64,000 bases of DNA, taken from assembly GCF_018122735.1 (NCBI RefSeq), contig NZ_JAGRRD010000001.1, positions 3,837,475 to 3,901,474 of the forward strand. The letters run 5' to 3'. This document shows positions 43,521 through 53,098 of this stretch, in pieces (position 1 is the first letter of the stretch; every line of letters begins with the position of its first letter). The notes beneath the pieces were generated by a model, which worked only from the letters and a program-made list of their open reading frames with translations, was not told where the DNA came from and ran no database searches. The translations under genes were made by a program, and so were the position numbers. Origin of the DNA: Azoarcus sp. L1K30 (GTDB lineage Bacteria; Pseudomonadota; Gammaproteobacteria; Burkholderiales; Rhodocyclaceae).

Positions 43521-44276
43521 ATGGAAATGGATGCAGTGGGCTGGATCGTTACCGCCATCGCAATTCTCCTCACCGGTATCTCGAAATCCGGTCTTGGCGG
43601 CGCATTGGGTGGGTTGGCGGTGCCGTTCATGTCGATGTGGATTTCGCCCCGCGATGCGGTCGCGGTGGTTCTGCCCATCCTGATCGCGATGGATTTTGCC
43701 GGCATTCGCGCCTGGCGGGGCAAGGCCGACTGGGGCGATCTACGCCTGTTGATCCCCGCCGCGCTGGTCGGCATTGCACTGGGAACACTGGCTTTCGGGG
43801 TGATGTCGGACAGGGTGGTGAAAGGCGCGCTGGGCCTGATATCGATTGCCTTTGCCCTGCACCGCCTGCTGCATCGCCCCGGCGGCGGGGTGACGGCCGC
43901 CGCACCACATGGGCGGTGGTTCGCCTGGGCATGCGGGGCCGGCGCGGGCTTCACCAGTACCCTCGCGCATGCAGGAGGGCCGCCGGTGATGGCCTATCTG
44001 CTCAGTCGCCGTGTGCCAAAGCAGACCTACGTGGCGACCTCGGTGTTTTTCTTCGCGGTGATCAACCTTGCCAAACTGCCCTTCTACATCGGTCTGGATC
44101 TGTTCTCACGCGATACGCTGATCATGTCGGCCACCTTGTTGCCGCTGGTGCCGATCGGGGTGTGGCTGGGCATGCGGCTGCTGGCAAGGATCCCCGAACG
44201 CCCCTTTTACTATTTCGCGGTCACGGCACTGGGGCTGTCTGGCGTGAAGTTGCTGTGGGACGGGCTGCTCGCTTAG
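43521..44276 (+). CDS. TSUP/TauE-SafE family membrane transporter
   Basis: A 251-residue permease of the sulfite-exporter TauE/SafE family with about seven or eight hydrophobic helices. Family marks are GISKSGLGGALGGLAVPFMS in the first repeat and GFTSTLAHAGGPPVMAYLL in the second. Members move sulfite, sulfoacetate, other organosulfur acids or unknown anions across the inner membrane, and the substrate cannot be named here. I chose the ATG at 43521 with GAGGATGGGA upstream. An in-frame ATG at 43461 lies inside the gltBD terminator stem and is rejected. Confidence 0.85.
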   Translation: MEMDAVGWIVTAIAILLTGISKSGLGGALGGLAVPFMSMWISPRDAVAVVLPILIAMDFAGIRAWRGKADWGDLRLLIPAALVGIALGTLAFGVMSDRVVKGALGLISIAFALHRLLHRPGGGVTAAAPHGRWFAWACGAGAGFTSTLAHAGGPPVMAYLLSRRVPKQTYVATSVFFFAVINLAKLPFYIGLDLFSRDTLIMSATLLPLVPIGVWLGMRLLARIPERPFYYFAVTALGLSGVKLLWDGLLA

Positions 44277-44288
44277 GCTGCCCGTCCC
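44257..44288. terminator. hairpin between convergent TSUP and ackA genes
   Basis: GGGACGGGC (44257-44265) pairs perfectly with GCCCGTCCC (44280-44288). The TSUP stop codon lies in the loop. No T run follows, so termination strength is uncertain. Confidence 0.4.
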
Positions 44289-44295
44289 GGAGGGC

Positions 44296-45483
44296 TTACA
44301 GTCCGAGCACGTCAACCGTGTAGCGGGCAATCATGCCTTCTTCGTTCGTCGGCACGACGGCGACGGCGACCCGACTCGACGCAGCCTCGATGCGCTGCGC
44401 ATGCGCTGAATTTGCCTCAGGATCGATGGCCACGCCGATCCAGCCCGACAGGCTGGCGACCTTTTCGCGCACCTGTGCAGCATGCTCGCCGATGCCGCCG
44501 GTAAAGACCAGCGCATCGAGCCCGCCCGCCGCCGCCGCGAGCGAGCCCAGTTCGCGCGCAATGCGGTAGCAATACAGGTCGACCGCTTCCTTGGCTTCCG
44601 CAGCATCGGAGGCGAGCAACGTGCGCATGTCCTGGCTGATGCCGGAGACCCCGAGTAGGCCGGACTCCTTGTACAGCAGATTGGTCAGCTCTTTCGAGCT
44701 CATGCCCTTCTGGTCCATCAGGTAGAGCAACACGCCGGGGTCGAGGCTGCCAGTGCGGGTTCCCATCATCAGGCCCTCCACGGCAGTGAAGCCCATCGTG
44801 GATGCGACGCTGCGCCCGTCGCGCAGTGCGCACATCGATGAACCATTGCCGAGGTGGGCGATCACTACGGCACCGCCTGCTCGCTCGCCAATGATGGAGG
44901 GCAGCTGGCGCGCGACGTAGTCGTACGACAGACCGTGGAAGCCGTAGCGCTTGACGCCCTCGGCGCTGATCTTGCGCGGCAGCGCGTAAGCCTGGGCAAC
45001 TGCCGGCTGTGAACGGTGAAACGCGGTATCGAAACAGCCCACCTGGGGAATGTCGGGTGCCATGGCCGAAATGGCCTGGATCGCATTCAGATTGTGCGGC
45101 TGATGCAGGGGGGCGAGCGGTATGAACTTCTGCAGCTGCAGCATGATGTGCCCGTTCAGGCACACCGGCTCGCTGTAGCGATCACCACCGTGGACAATGC
45201 GATGGCCGGCTGCGGCGATTTCGAGCGCGGGATTGTGTGCGACCAGCCAGCCCAGAAGGAAGGTAAGTGCATCGCGGTGCTGCTCACGCTGGCTCGACGA
45301 GCTCGTGGGCACGGTCTCCTCGAAATGCTCGCCAGTCGCCGTCCGGGCGCTGAAATGCGGTGTTGCGCCGATGCCGTCGATCTGCCCGGACAAGGCGGCC
45401 TGCGTTGCGAGTTCGGGTTCGGTCGCGAACAGCGCGAACTTGAGGCTGCTGGAGCCTGCGTTGAGAACAAGAACGGCCTTCAT
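44296..45483 (-). CDS. ackA: acetate kinase
   Basis: A 395-residue enzyme that interconverts acetate plus ATP and acetyl phosphate. The start MKAVLVLNAGSSSLKFALF is at 45483, and an open extension to 45531 lacks family sequence. Conserved segments are GHRIVHGG, FDTAFHRSQP, RYGFHGLSYDYV, VIAHLGNGSSMCA and VFTGGIGEHAAQVRE. The ATG overlaps the pta stop, so the two are coupled. Confidence 0.95.
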   Translation of the reverse strand: MKAVLVLNAGSSSLKFALFATEPELATQAALSGQIDGIGATPHFSARTATGEHFEETVPTSSSSQREQHRDALTFLLGWLVAHNPALEIAAAGHRIVHGGDRYSEPVCLNGHIMLQLQKFIPLAPLHQPHNLNAIQAISAMAPDIPQVGCFDTAFHRSQPAVAQAYALPRKISAEGVKRYGFHGLSYDYVARQLPSIIGERAGGAVVIAHLGNGSSMCALRDGRSVASTMGFTAVEGLMMGTRTGSLDPGVLLYLMDQKGMSSKELTNLLYKESGLLGVSGISQDMRTLLASDAAEAKEAVDLYCYRIARELGSLAAAAGGLDALVFTGGIGEHAAQVREKVASLSGWIGVAIDPEANSAHAQRIEAASSRVAVAVVPTNEEGMIARYTVDVLGL

Positions 45484-46889
45484 AGCTGGGCCTCGCGCTT
45501 GCGGTGTGCCATCAGTTGCGCAATCGCGCACGACGCAGCACGGGTTTCAGCCGTATCGGCACGGCTGGTGAGCACGATGGGTACGCGCGCGCCAAGCACC
45601 ACGCCTGCCATCAGCGCATCGGCCAAGTACTCGAGTTGCTTGGCAACCATGTTGCCCGATTCCAGGTCGGGCACGACGAGGATGTCGGCATTGCCGGCCA
45701 CTGCCGAACGAATGCCCTTGGTCTTGGCCGCGACCAGCGACACCGCGTTGTCGAAGGCCAGCGGACCATCGAGCAGGCCGCCGGTAATCTGGCGCCGATC
45801 CGCCATCTTGCACAGCGCAGCCGCGTCGATGGTGGAGCGCATCTTGGGATTGACGGTTTCCACTGCCGCCAGAATCGCGACCTTGGGTTCAGGCAGGCCC
45901 AGCATGTGGCCGAGCTCGATCGCGTTCTGGATGATATGCACCTTGTCCTCGAGCGTGGGCTCGATGTTGATTGCCGCGTCGGTGATCATCAGCGGGTGCG
46001 GATAGGTTGGCACGTCGGCGAGGAAAACATGGCTGATACGACGCGCGGTGCGAAGGCCGGTGGTCTTCGATACCACTGCAGCCATCAGTTCGTCGGTGTG
46101 AAGGGAGCCTTTCATCAGGGCTTCGATGCCACCGTCGCGACACAGGGCCACCGCCGTTTCGGCCGAAGCATGACTGTGAGGGACGTCCACGATGCGAAAG
46201 CCCTTGAGATCGAGTCCCTGTTCTTCGGCAACCGCCCGGATCTTGGCTTCGGGGCCGACGAGGATCGGGTCGACCAGACCCGCCTGAGCCGCCTGGATCG
46301 GCCCGCGCAGCGATTCCGCATCGCAGGGGTGGGCGACTGCGATCGGAATCGGCGACAGGCCTGATGTAATCGACAGCAGGTGGCGATAGCGTAGTTCGCG
46401 ATCCGAAATCGTGACTTCGGGCAATACGACACGCGCACGCGAGATCTTTTCGGTGGGGGCCGCGACTTCGGCGGTGCCGTCGATGACCTTGAGCCCGTCC
46501 TGATTGACTGCCAGGCAATCGAGAATGATGTGATGGTTGTGCTCGAACTTCTCGCGACAGGTCACCGTGATCGTGAGCGTGTCGCCGATCGTGATCGGGC
46601 GCCAGAAGTTGAGCCCTTGCGAGACATATACCGTGCCGGGGCCGGGGAATTCGGTGCCAAGCACGGTGGAGATCAGGGTGCTGCCCCACATGCTGTGGCC
46701 GACCACCTCGCGGAACTGGCTGGAGCGGGCAAACTCGGGGTCGACGTGGGTTGGATTGACGTCACCCGACATGGCGGCAAACAGGTGGATGTCTTCCGGG
46801 CGAAGCGTGCGCACCAGCTGCGCGAAGTCTCCGACCTGTATCTCGTCGAAAACGCGGTTCTGGATAAGCGATTGAGCGACGTGTTCCAT
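45480..46889 (-). CDS. bifunctional MaoC-like / phosphate acetyltransferase
   Basis: This 469-residue fusion has an N-terminal MaoC-type hotdog domain (residues about 10-150) with LFAAMSGDVNPTHVDPEFA and GHSMWGSTLIST. The C-terminal part is a phosphotransacetylase/phosphotransbutyrylase domain with VPHSHASAETAVALCRDGG, LMKGSLHTDELM and a closing GARVPIVLTSRADT. The Pta part turns acetyl-CoA into acetyl phosphate for AckA. The MaoC part suggests an R-specific hydratase or CoA-handling activity. The ATG at 46889 is preferred because it starts the conserved region; open sequence to 46976 runs through the promoter. The fusion is known in betaproteobacteria, but the role of the MaoC domain is unclear. 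Confidence 0.9.
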   Translation of the reverse strand: MEHVAQSLIQNRVFDEIQVGDFAQLVRTLRPEDIHLFAAMSGDVNPTHVDPEFARSSQFREVVGHSMWGSTLISTVLGTEFPGPGTVYVSQGLNFWRPITIGDTLTITVTCREKFEHNHHIILDCLAVNQDGLKVIDGTAEVAAPTEKISRARVVLPEVTISDRELRYRHLLSITSGLSPIPIAVAHPCDAESLRGPIQAAQAGLVDPILVGPEAKIRAVAEEQGLDLKGFRIVDVPHSHASAETAVALCRDGGIEALMKGSLHTDELMAAVVSKTTGLRTARRISHVFLADVPTYPHPLMITDAAINIEPTLEDKVHIIQNAIELGHMLGLPEPKVAILAAVETVNPKMRSTIDAAALCKMADRRQITGGLLDGPLAFDNAVSLVAAKTKGIRSAVAGNADILVVPDLESGNMVAKQLEYLADALMAGVVLGARVPIVLTSRADTAETRAASCAIAQLMAHRKREAQL

Positions 46890-46901
46890 AGCTGACCTTT
46901 T

Positions 46902-46916
46902 TTGCGTGCATTGCAA
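46902..46916. promoter_or_regulatory. TTGC-N7-GCAA operator-like site near pta
   Basis: TTGCGTGCATTGCAA is an inverted repeat with TTGC/GCAA ends. It lies 12 bases upstream of the pta start, where a repressor would block transcription or initiation. Confidence 0.45.
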
Positions 46917-46989
46917 CATGACCATTCTAGCCTCACCATTATTACGAAGGTTGAATTCAGTGGCGAATTCGTGCAATGCAGCACGTCTG

Positions 46990-47004
46990 TTGCAATGACC
47001 GCAA
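46990..47004. promoter_or_regulatory. second TTGC-N7-GCAA operator-like site
   Basis: TTGCAATGACCGCAA repeats the TTGC-N7-GCAA pattern 88 bases from the first copy, in the same divergent promoter region. A related inverted repeat CGTGC-N6-GCACG lies between them at 46970-46985. The pattern resembles TTGC/GCAA sites described for PhaR/PhbF-type regulators in betaproteobacteria; that link is an inference. Confidence 0.45.
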
Positions 47005-47077
47005 TCCGGTCACCGTTCACAGGTCGGCTGCATGACGCATGCTAAAATCCGTCGCGATCAATCTCCCGGAATGCCTC

Positions 47078-48436
47078 ATGGAAGTCGTGATTCTTGCCGC
47101 AGGGCAGGGCAAACGCATGCGTTCGGTACTGCCCAAGGTTCTGCAACCGATTGCCGGTAAGCCGATGCTTGCACATGTGCTGGGCGCCGCCCGTGCGCTC
47201 GACGCGAAGCGCATTTGCGTCGTTTATGGTCATGGCGGCGAGGTGGTGCGGCAGCGGCTCGATGCGCCCGATCTGGCGTGGGCGTTGCAATCCCCGCAGT
47301 TGGGAACGGGCCACGCGGTGCAGCAGGCCTTGCCTCACCTTACCGACGGCGCGCTGGCGCTCGTCCTGTATGGCGATGTGCCGCTGATCGGGGTGCCGAC
47401 CTTGCGTCGTCTGGTCGCGGCAGCAGGCACCGACCGCATGTCGCTGCTGACGGTCGAGCTCGATCAGCCCACCGGTTACGGCCGTATTCTCCGTGACGAT
47501 GCTGGACGGGTGCTGCGCATCGTCGAGGAGAAGGACGCGTCCGACGCCGAGCGCCGCGTGCGCGAGGTCAATACCGGCATCCTGGTGGCGCCTGTTGCGC
47601 GGCTGCGCGACTGGCTCGGGCGTATTGGCAATGACAATGCGCAGGGCGAGTACTACCTCACCGACATCATCGCCATGGCGGTGGCCGAGGGCGTCGATGT
47701 CGCCACGGTGCGGCCCGATGCGGTGGCCGAAACCCTTGGCGTCAACAGTAAGGCCCAGTTGGCCGAGCTCGAGCGTCTGCACCAGCGTACGATCGCCGGC
47801 AGCCTGCTGGACGAAGGGGTGACCTTGATCGATCCGTCGCGGATCGACGTGCGCGGCGAACTCGTCTGTGGGCGCGACGTCGAGATCGACGTCAACTGCG
47901 TGTTCGAAGGGCGTGTCGAGCTGGCCGATGGCGTGTCCATCGGTGCCAACTGCGTGATCCGCAACACGTCCATCGGTGCCGACACGCGGGTGGCGCCCTT
48001 CTCGCATCTCGACAGTACGGTGACCGGCGACGCCTGCGTGATCGGCCCGTATGCGCGCACCCGGCCGGGAACGGTGCTCGGCACTGATGTGCATGTCGGC
48101 AATTTCGTCGAGATCAAGAACAGCGTCGTGGCCGATCATTCCAAGGCCAATCACCTGGCCTACGTCGGCGATGCCGATGTCGGCCAACGCGTCAACATCG
48201 GCGCGGGCACCATCACCTGCAATTACGATGGTGCCAACAAGTACCGCACCGTGATCGAGGACGACGTCTTCATCGGCTCCGATACCCAGCTGGTCGCACC
48301 CGTTCGGGTAGGTCGCGGTGCCACGGTGGGCGCGGGCACCACACTGACCAAGGACGCACCGCCCGAGCAGCTTACGGTGTCCCGGGCCAAACAGCTCAGC
48401 ATCTCCGGCTGGAAGAAGCCGGTCAAGAACACGTAA
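47078..48436 (+). CDS. glmU: bifunctional UDP-GlcNAc pyrophosphorylase / glucosamine-1-phosphate acetyltransferase
   Basis: A 452-residue enzyme for the last two steps to UDP-GlcNAc, the precursor of peptidoglycan and LPS. The N-terminal uridylyltransferase domain begins [20 protein letters not shown]. The C-terminal left-handed beta-helix has hexapeptide repeats, and [17 protein letters not shown] forms the acetyltransferase site. The ATG at 47078 is chosen because it starts the nucleotide-binding motif. An in-frame ATG at 47039 lies beside a TAAAAT -10-like box. It is followed by glmS, the first step of the same pathway. Confidence 0.96.
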   Translation: MEVVILAAGQGKRMRSVLPKVLQPIAGKPMLAHVLGAARALDAKRICVVYGHGGEVVRQRLDAPDLAWALQSPQLGTGHAVQQALPHLTDGALALVLYGDVPLIGVPTLRRLVAAAGTDRMSLLTVELDQPTGYGRILRDDAGRVLRIVEEKDASDAERRVREVNTGILVAPVARLRDWLGRIGNDNAQGEYYLTDIIAMAVAEGVDVATVRPDAVAETLGVNSKAQLAELERLHQRTIAGSLLDEGVTLIDPSRIDVRGELVCGRDVEIDVNCVFEGRVELADGVSIGANCVIRNTSIGADTRVAPFSHLDSTVTGDACVIGPYARTRPGTVLGTDVHVGNFVEIKNSVVADHSKANHLAYVGDADVGQRVNIGAGTITCNYDGANKYRTVIEDDVFIGSDTQLVAPVRVGRGATVGAGTTLTKDAPPEQLTVSRAKQLSISGWKKPVKNT

Positions 48437-48481
48437 CCGTCTGCAGCGGGCCTGCAGTCAACGTACCTAAGGACAAGCGCC

Positions 48482-50308
<1,827 letters not shown>

Positions 50309-50356
50309 CGACGCTGGCGGGTGATCGTAATAAATGAAGTCTGTCGGCGTGCAACA

Positions 50357-50500
50357 ATGTCTGTTGGACGGATCGTTACGGTGCCGGAGTGCATGGAGCA
50401 GATCAAACTGGTGAACGCCAAGGCGGCGGACGTGTATCGCTACATGAACTTTGACCAGATTCCGGCCTTCGTGGAAGGGGCGGAAACGGTCGAGATGTAA
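50357..50500 (+). CDS. short open frame of 47 codons after glmS, possibly a gene remnant
   Basis: ATG 50357 to TAA 50498-50500 encodes MSVGRIVTVPECMEQIKLVN and onward, ending AFVEGAETVEM. An inner ATG at 50393 would give 35 residues. No Shine-Dalgarno is visible before 50357. The composition (KAADVYRYMNFDQIP) looks protein-like rather than random, and a terminator follows 28 bases later. It may be the tail of a lost gene or a small unannotated protein. I do not recognise it. Confidence 0.3.
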   Translation: MSVGRIVTVPECMEQIKLVNAKAADVYRYMNFDQIPAFVEGAETVEM

Positions 50501-50527
50501 GCTTTTCGGGTATTTCCCGAGCGTGAG

Positions 50528-50551
50528 CGGCGCCCTTCGGAGCGCCGTTTT
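50528..50551 (+). terminator. rho-independent terminator
   Basis: CGGCGC (50528-50533) pairs with GCGCCG (50542-50547) and is followed by TTTT. It ends the glmS transcript or that of the short frame before it. Confidence 0.8.
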
Positions 50552-50575
50552 GTTTATACCGGCGTGCCTCGATGT

Positions 50576-50591
50576 CTGTATTTGCATACAG
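50576..50591. promoter_or_regulatory. LexA/SOS box-like palindrome
   Basis: CTGTATTTGCATACAG fits CTGT-N8-ACAG, with 6-bp perfect arms CTGTAT/ATACAG. It lies just after a terminator and 85 bases before a transposase remnant. No intact SOS gene follows, so it may be the orphaned promoter of a deleted gene. Confidence 0.5.
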
Positions 50592-50659
50592 CCATTCATC
50601 CCGATCCTCCGATCCGGATACCCATGCCCACACCCGCCGGGAAAGCCTGCCCGGTGCCC

Positions 50660-50853
50660 GTCGTCTATCGCCGTCGGTGTCTGGAGCGCACGCTTCTCTA
50701 CCGTCTTGTCCAAATCCACCTCTCCACCCGGCTGGCGCAGCACGATGACGGGCAGGGCCGGACAGTGCTTTTGGCGCCCACCTACGAAGTCTTTCCGCTC
50801 ATCTGTCTGCAATGCGGTGGCACGATGCGGATCATCGCCCCCGGGCGGTGCTG
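50660..50853 (+). pseudogene. internally deleted IS91-family transposase remnant
   Basis: The frame joins a transposase N-terminus (VYRRRCLERTLLYRLVQIHL, then STRLAQHDDGQG) directly to its C-terminal zinc-ribbon-like end (PTYEVFPLICLQCGGTMRII) and stops. In full-length IS91/IS801-type transposases these two pieces are separated by several hundred residues that include the catalytic tyrosines. The gene has therefore lost its middle by a deletion near 50765-50775 that kept the frame. The open frame starts at 50564, and a likely original ATG is at about 50623. The assignment rests on motif recall, not a search. Confidence 0.6.
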
Positions 50854-51069
50854 ACCGTTTGTGCAGCCGATTCCGGAGTTCGAATTCGATCAGCGCATTG
50901 CGTGCTAACGGAGGGTTTCAGGGACTCCGGCATCAGGCAGGGTATGGTGGTAGATATCAGCGATACACCGGAGCAAGAACGCACCGAATTTCTTGGATGA
51001 CGATGGGTACATAAGGGGGGGATGCTGAGAGTATGATGCTTGGATTTTCCATCCTTGACAGGGACTCCG
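50854..51069. other. gap between IS91 remnant and OmpA-family gene
   Basis: No convincing gene. A short plus-strand frame ends with DISDTPEQERTEFLG and a minus-strand frame contains KKFGAFLLRCIADIYHHTLP. Either could be debris of a mobile element, but I cannot identify them. Confidence 0.3.
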
Positions 51070-52137
51070 ATGATCCGTTCGATGCACGCCCGCCTGCGCG
51101 CGGGCCTGGTCTGCCTGGCGCTGGCCGGCACCCTGGGCTGCCCTGCCATGCAGGCTGTCGCCGCCCCCAGCTGGGCCACCGATGTGGCAGGTGGGCACGA
51201 CCACCCGCTGCTGCAGCGCTACACCGATTCCTGGCTGATCGCCTACCAGCAGCAGTCCTTTGCCCAGACCAGCTTCCCCGGCAAGCTGGGCCTGGACAAC
51301 AAGAACCACTTCCTCGCGCCGGTGACGGTGGAAGGCCAGGTCACCCGCCTGGTCTACCTGGCCCCGCCGGGCAAGACCCCGCTGGAGGTGCATCGCAACT
51401 ACGAGCAGGCCCTGGCTGCCGCTGGCTTCAAGGCGGTGGTGAGTTGCACGCCCAGCCAGCCCCTGTGCGAGAAGATGCGCTACGGCTTTGCCGATGACCG
51501 CTACGAGGCGCTCGAGCAGGCCAACTTTGCGGCCAGCCGCGATCGCCAGTCCGACCCCAAACTGGCCGATGCGATGCGTGGCCTGGGCGGCGTGAACATG
51601 GTTGGCACCGAGGACCTGTTCTTCAGCTACGGCACGCTCAGCCGCAACGGCACCACCGTGCATGTGATGATCAACACCGGCAAGGTCTACAACAGTCCCT
51701 TCGTCGGTAGCTACATCGAGATCGCCGAGCCCAAGGCCATGCTGGGCGGCCAAGTCACCGTCAACGCCGACGCGCTGAAGAACAGCCTGCAGGCCGAGGG
51801 CAAGATCGCCCTCTACGGCATCTACTTCGATACCGGCAAGGCCGCGCTCAAGCCCGAGTCCAAGGCCCAGCTCGACGAGATGGCCCACCTGCTTCAGGCC
51901 CAGCCGATGCTGAAGGTCTACATCGTCGGCCACACCGACAACCAGGGCGCACTGGCGGCCAACCTGACGCTGTCGCAGCAGCGCGCGCAGGCGGTCGTGG
52001 ACGCGCTGGTTCGGCAGTACCAGATCCCCGCCGCCCGCCTCTCGGCCCAGGGCGTGGCCAGCCTGGTGCCGGTGGCCGCCAACGCGGCCGAAGCCGGCCG
52101 CGCCAAGAACCGCCGCGTCGAACTGGTCGTGCAGTGA
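51070..52137 (+). CDS. OmpA-family protein with N-terminal DUF4892-like domain
   Basis: A 355-residue exported protein. The signal peptide covers residues about 1-31 (LRAGLVCLALAGTLGC...AVAA). The N-terminal half resembles DUF4892 (DHPLLQRYTDSWLIAYQQQS). The C-terminal OmpA peptidoglycan-binding domain has IYFDTGKAALKPESKAQLDE, VYIVGHTDNQGALAANLTLS and AEAGRAKNRRVELVV, with the Asp and Arg that hold diaminopimelate. The ATG at 51070 is chosen because it starts the signal peptide. The gene is isolated between transposon remnants and may be a transferred unit. The DUF4892 match is tentative. Confidence 0.8.
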   Translation: MIRSMHARLRAGLVCLALAGTLGCPAMQAVAAPSWATDVAGGHDHPLLQRYTDSWLIAYQQQSFAQTSFPGKLGLDNKNHFLAPVTVEGQVTRLVYLAPPGKTPLEVHRNYEQALAAAGFKAVVSCTPSQPLCEKMRYGFADDRYEALEQANFAASRDRQSDPKLADAMRGLGGVNMVGTEDLFFSYGTLSRNGTTVHVMINTGKVYNSPFVGSYIEIAEPKAMLGGQVTVNADALKNSLQAEGKIALYGIYFDTGKAALKPESKAQLDEMAHLLQAQPMLKVYIVGHTDNQGALAANLTLSQQRAQAVVDALVRQYQIPAARLSAQGVASLVPVAANAAEAGRAKNRRVELVVQ

Positions 52138-52169
52138 GACCCTCCGCCACGGAGAGCCGGTCCCGGAAA

Positions 52170-52320
52170 TTTGGACAGTAAGATAAGTGATAGCGTTGCC
52201 CAACCGAAGGCTGCGTAGCGGTCTAGAAATGGAGCAAGAGCATGACGAGGATGACGCGGCGGAATCACTCGCTGGAGTTGAAAGCCGCGTCGCTGGAAGC
52301 TCAACTTAATCGAGGCATTT
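52170..52320 (+). pseudogene. IS3-family orfA remnant
   Basis: From an ATG at 52242 the frame reads MTRMTRRNHSLELKAASLEA. IS3-family orfA proteins typically begin MTRMTRRNHSPEFKAKVAL, and this copy diverges and shifts within 20 codons. Upstream, TTTGGACAGTAAGATAAG (52170-52187) looks like the element's end. No second end was found. Confidence 0.5.
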
Positions 52321-53098
52321 CCAAAATTCGGCCTTATGTTGAGGTTCAAATAAGGCCGATGAGCAGGCGCTCGAAACAAAGGCCATTTTTGGTCCCGACA
52401 GAAAATATTCAAGCGCAGATGATTGCATTGACATGTTCTGGGCGGTCCGACAGACATTATTTATTGCGATCATGGGGCCGGGTTGACAGGTGCTGGCCCC
52501 ATCGGACAATGGTTCACTCTCGAAGACACAAGAGGGGATAGGGTGATCTGCCCCGCGCCTGCCGCGTGCTGATCATTGCCGTCGGGCAGAGGTTGCGCAA
52601 TGCAGGCGGACTCGGTGCGTCGAATTGTTGGTCGCCCAATTTCTTGGGACCACGCTATCGTGAGTGCATGACAATTGCGTCGGATGCTCGAGTCCTTCGA
52701 TCGTACGTGATCGATCGATTTCCGCTCCGCCCTGTTTTCGGGCGTTGACGTTCGCCCGTATTCGGGGCGACCAGCGTGGTGTTGTGTCTTGCGCGCGCGG
52801 TCTTGCGTTCCAGGGATGCGTTCGCATGGACGCCGTCATCGTCCGGCGCCGAACTTGCTGGCTGAGGCAGGTGAGGGGAGATGGGACACGGGGCTTTTTA
52901 TGCATCCGCAGATAATGCGGGAACCGAATCGGTCACCTTCCATCGAACAGGACACGACCGGCATGCAACATGGGCTTACCGTGCCGCATGCAGGGGTAAT
53001 GGCATCACGATAGCGCGATTGCAATGCCTGCCGTGCTGTCGACGACCCCCATCTTGCCCGCAGCCGGTTTGCGGCGGCACGCGCGGAGGAGTACGACG
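52321..53098. other. decayed non-coding stretch with two hairpins
   Basis: About 780 bases without an intact gene. TCGGCCTTAT (52328-52337) pairs perfectly with ATAAGGCCGA (52350-52359), and ATGGGGCC (52472-52479) pairs with GGCCCCAT (52495-52502), enclosed by GTCCGA/TCGGAC. A frame at 52382-52480 (AIFGPDRKYSSADDCIDMFW) reads like a protein fragment but has no start. After about 52540 I see only shadow frames until the dehydrogenase Shine-Dalgarno at 53085. Confidence 0.4.

Noticed and set aside
48437-48481. glmS ribozyme before glmS
   Set aside because: Only 45 bases separate glmU and glmS, far too few for the ribozyme fold, which is typical of Gram-positive bacteria.
52328-52359. attC-like integron site
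   Set aside because: The hairpin lacks the conserved GTTRRRY/RYYYAAC core sites, and no integrase or cassette array is present.
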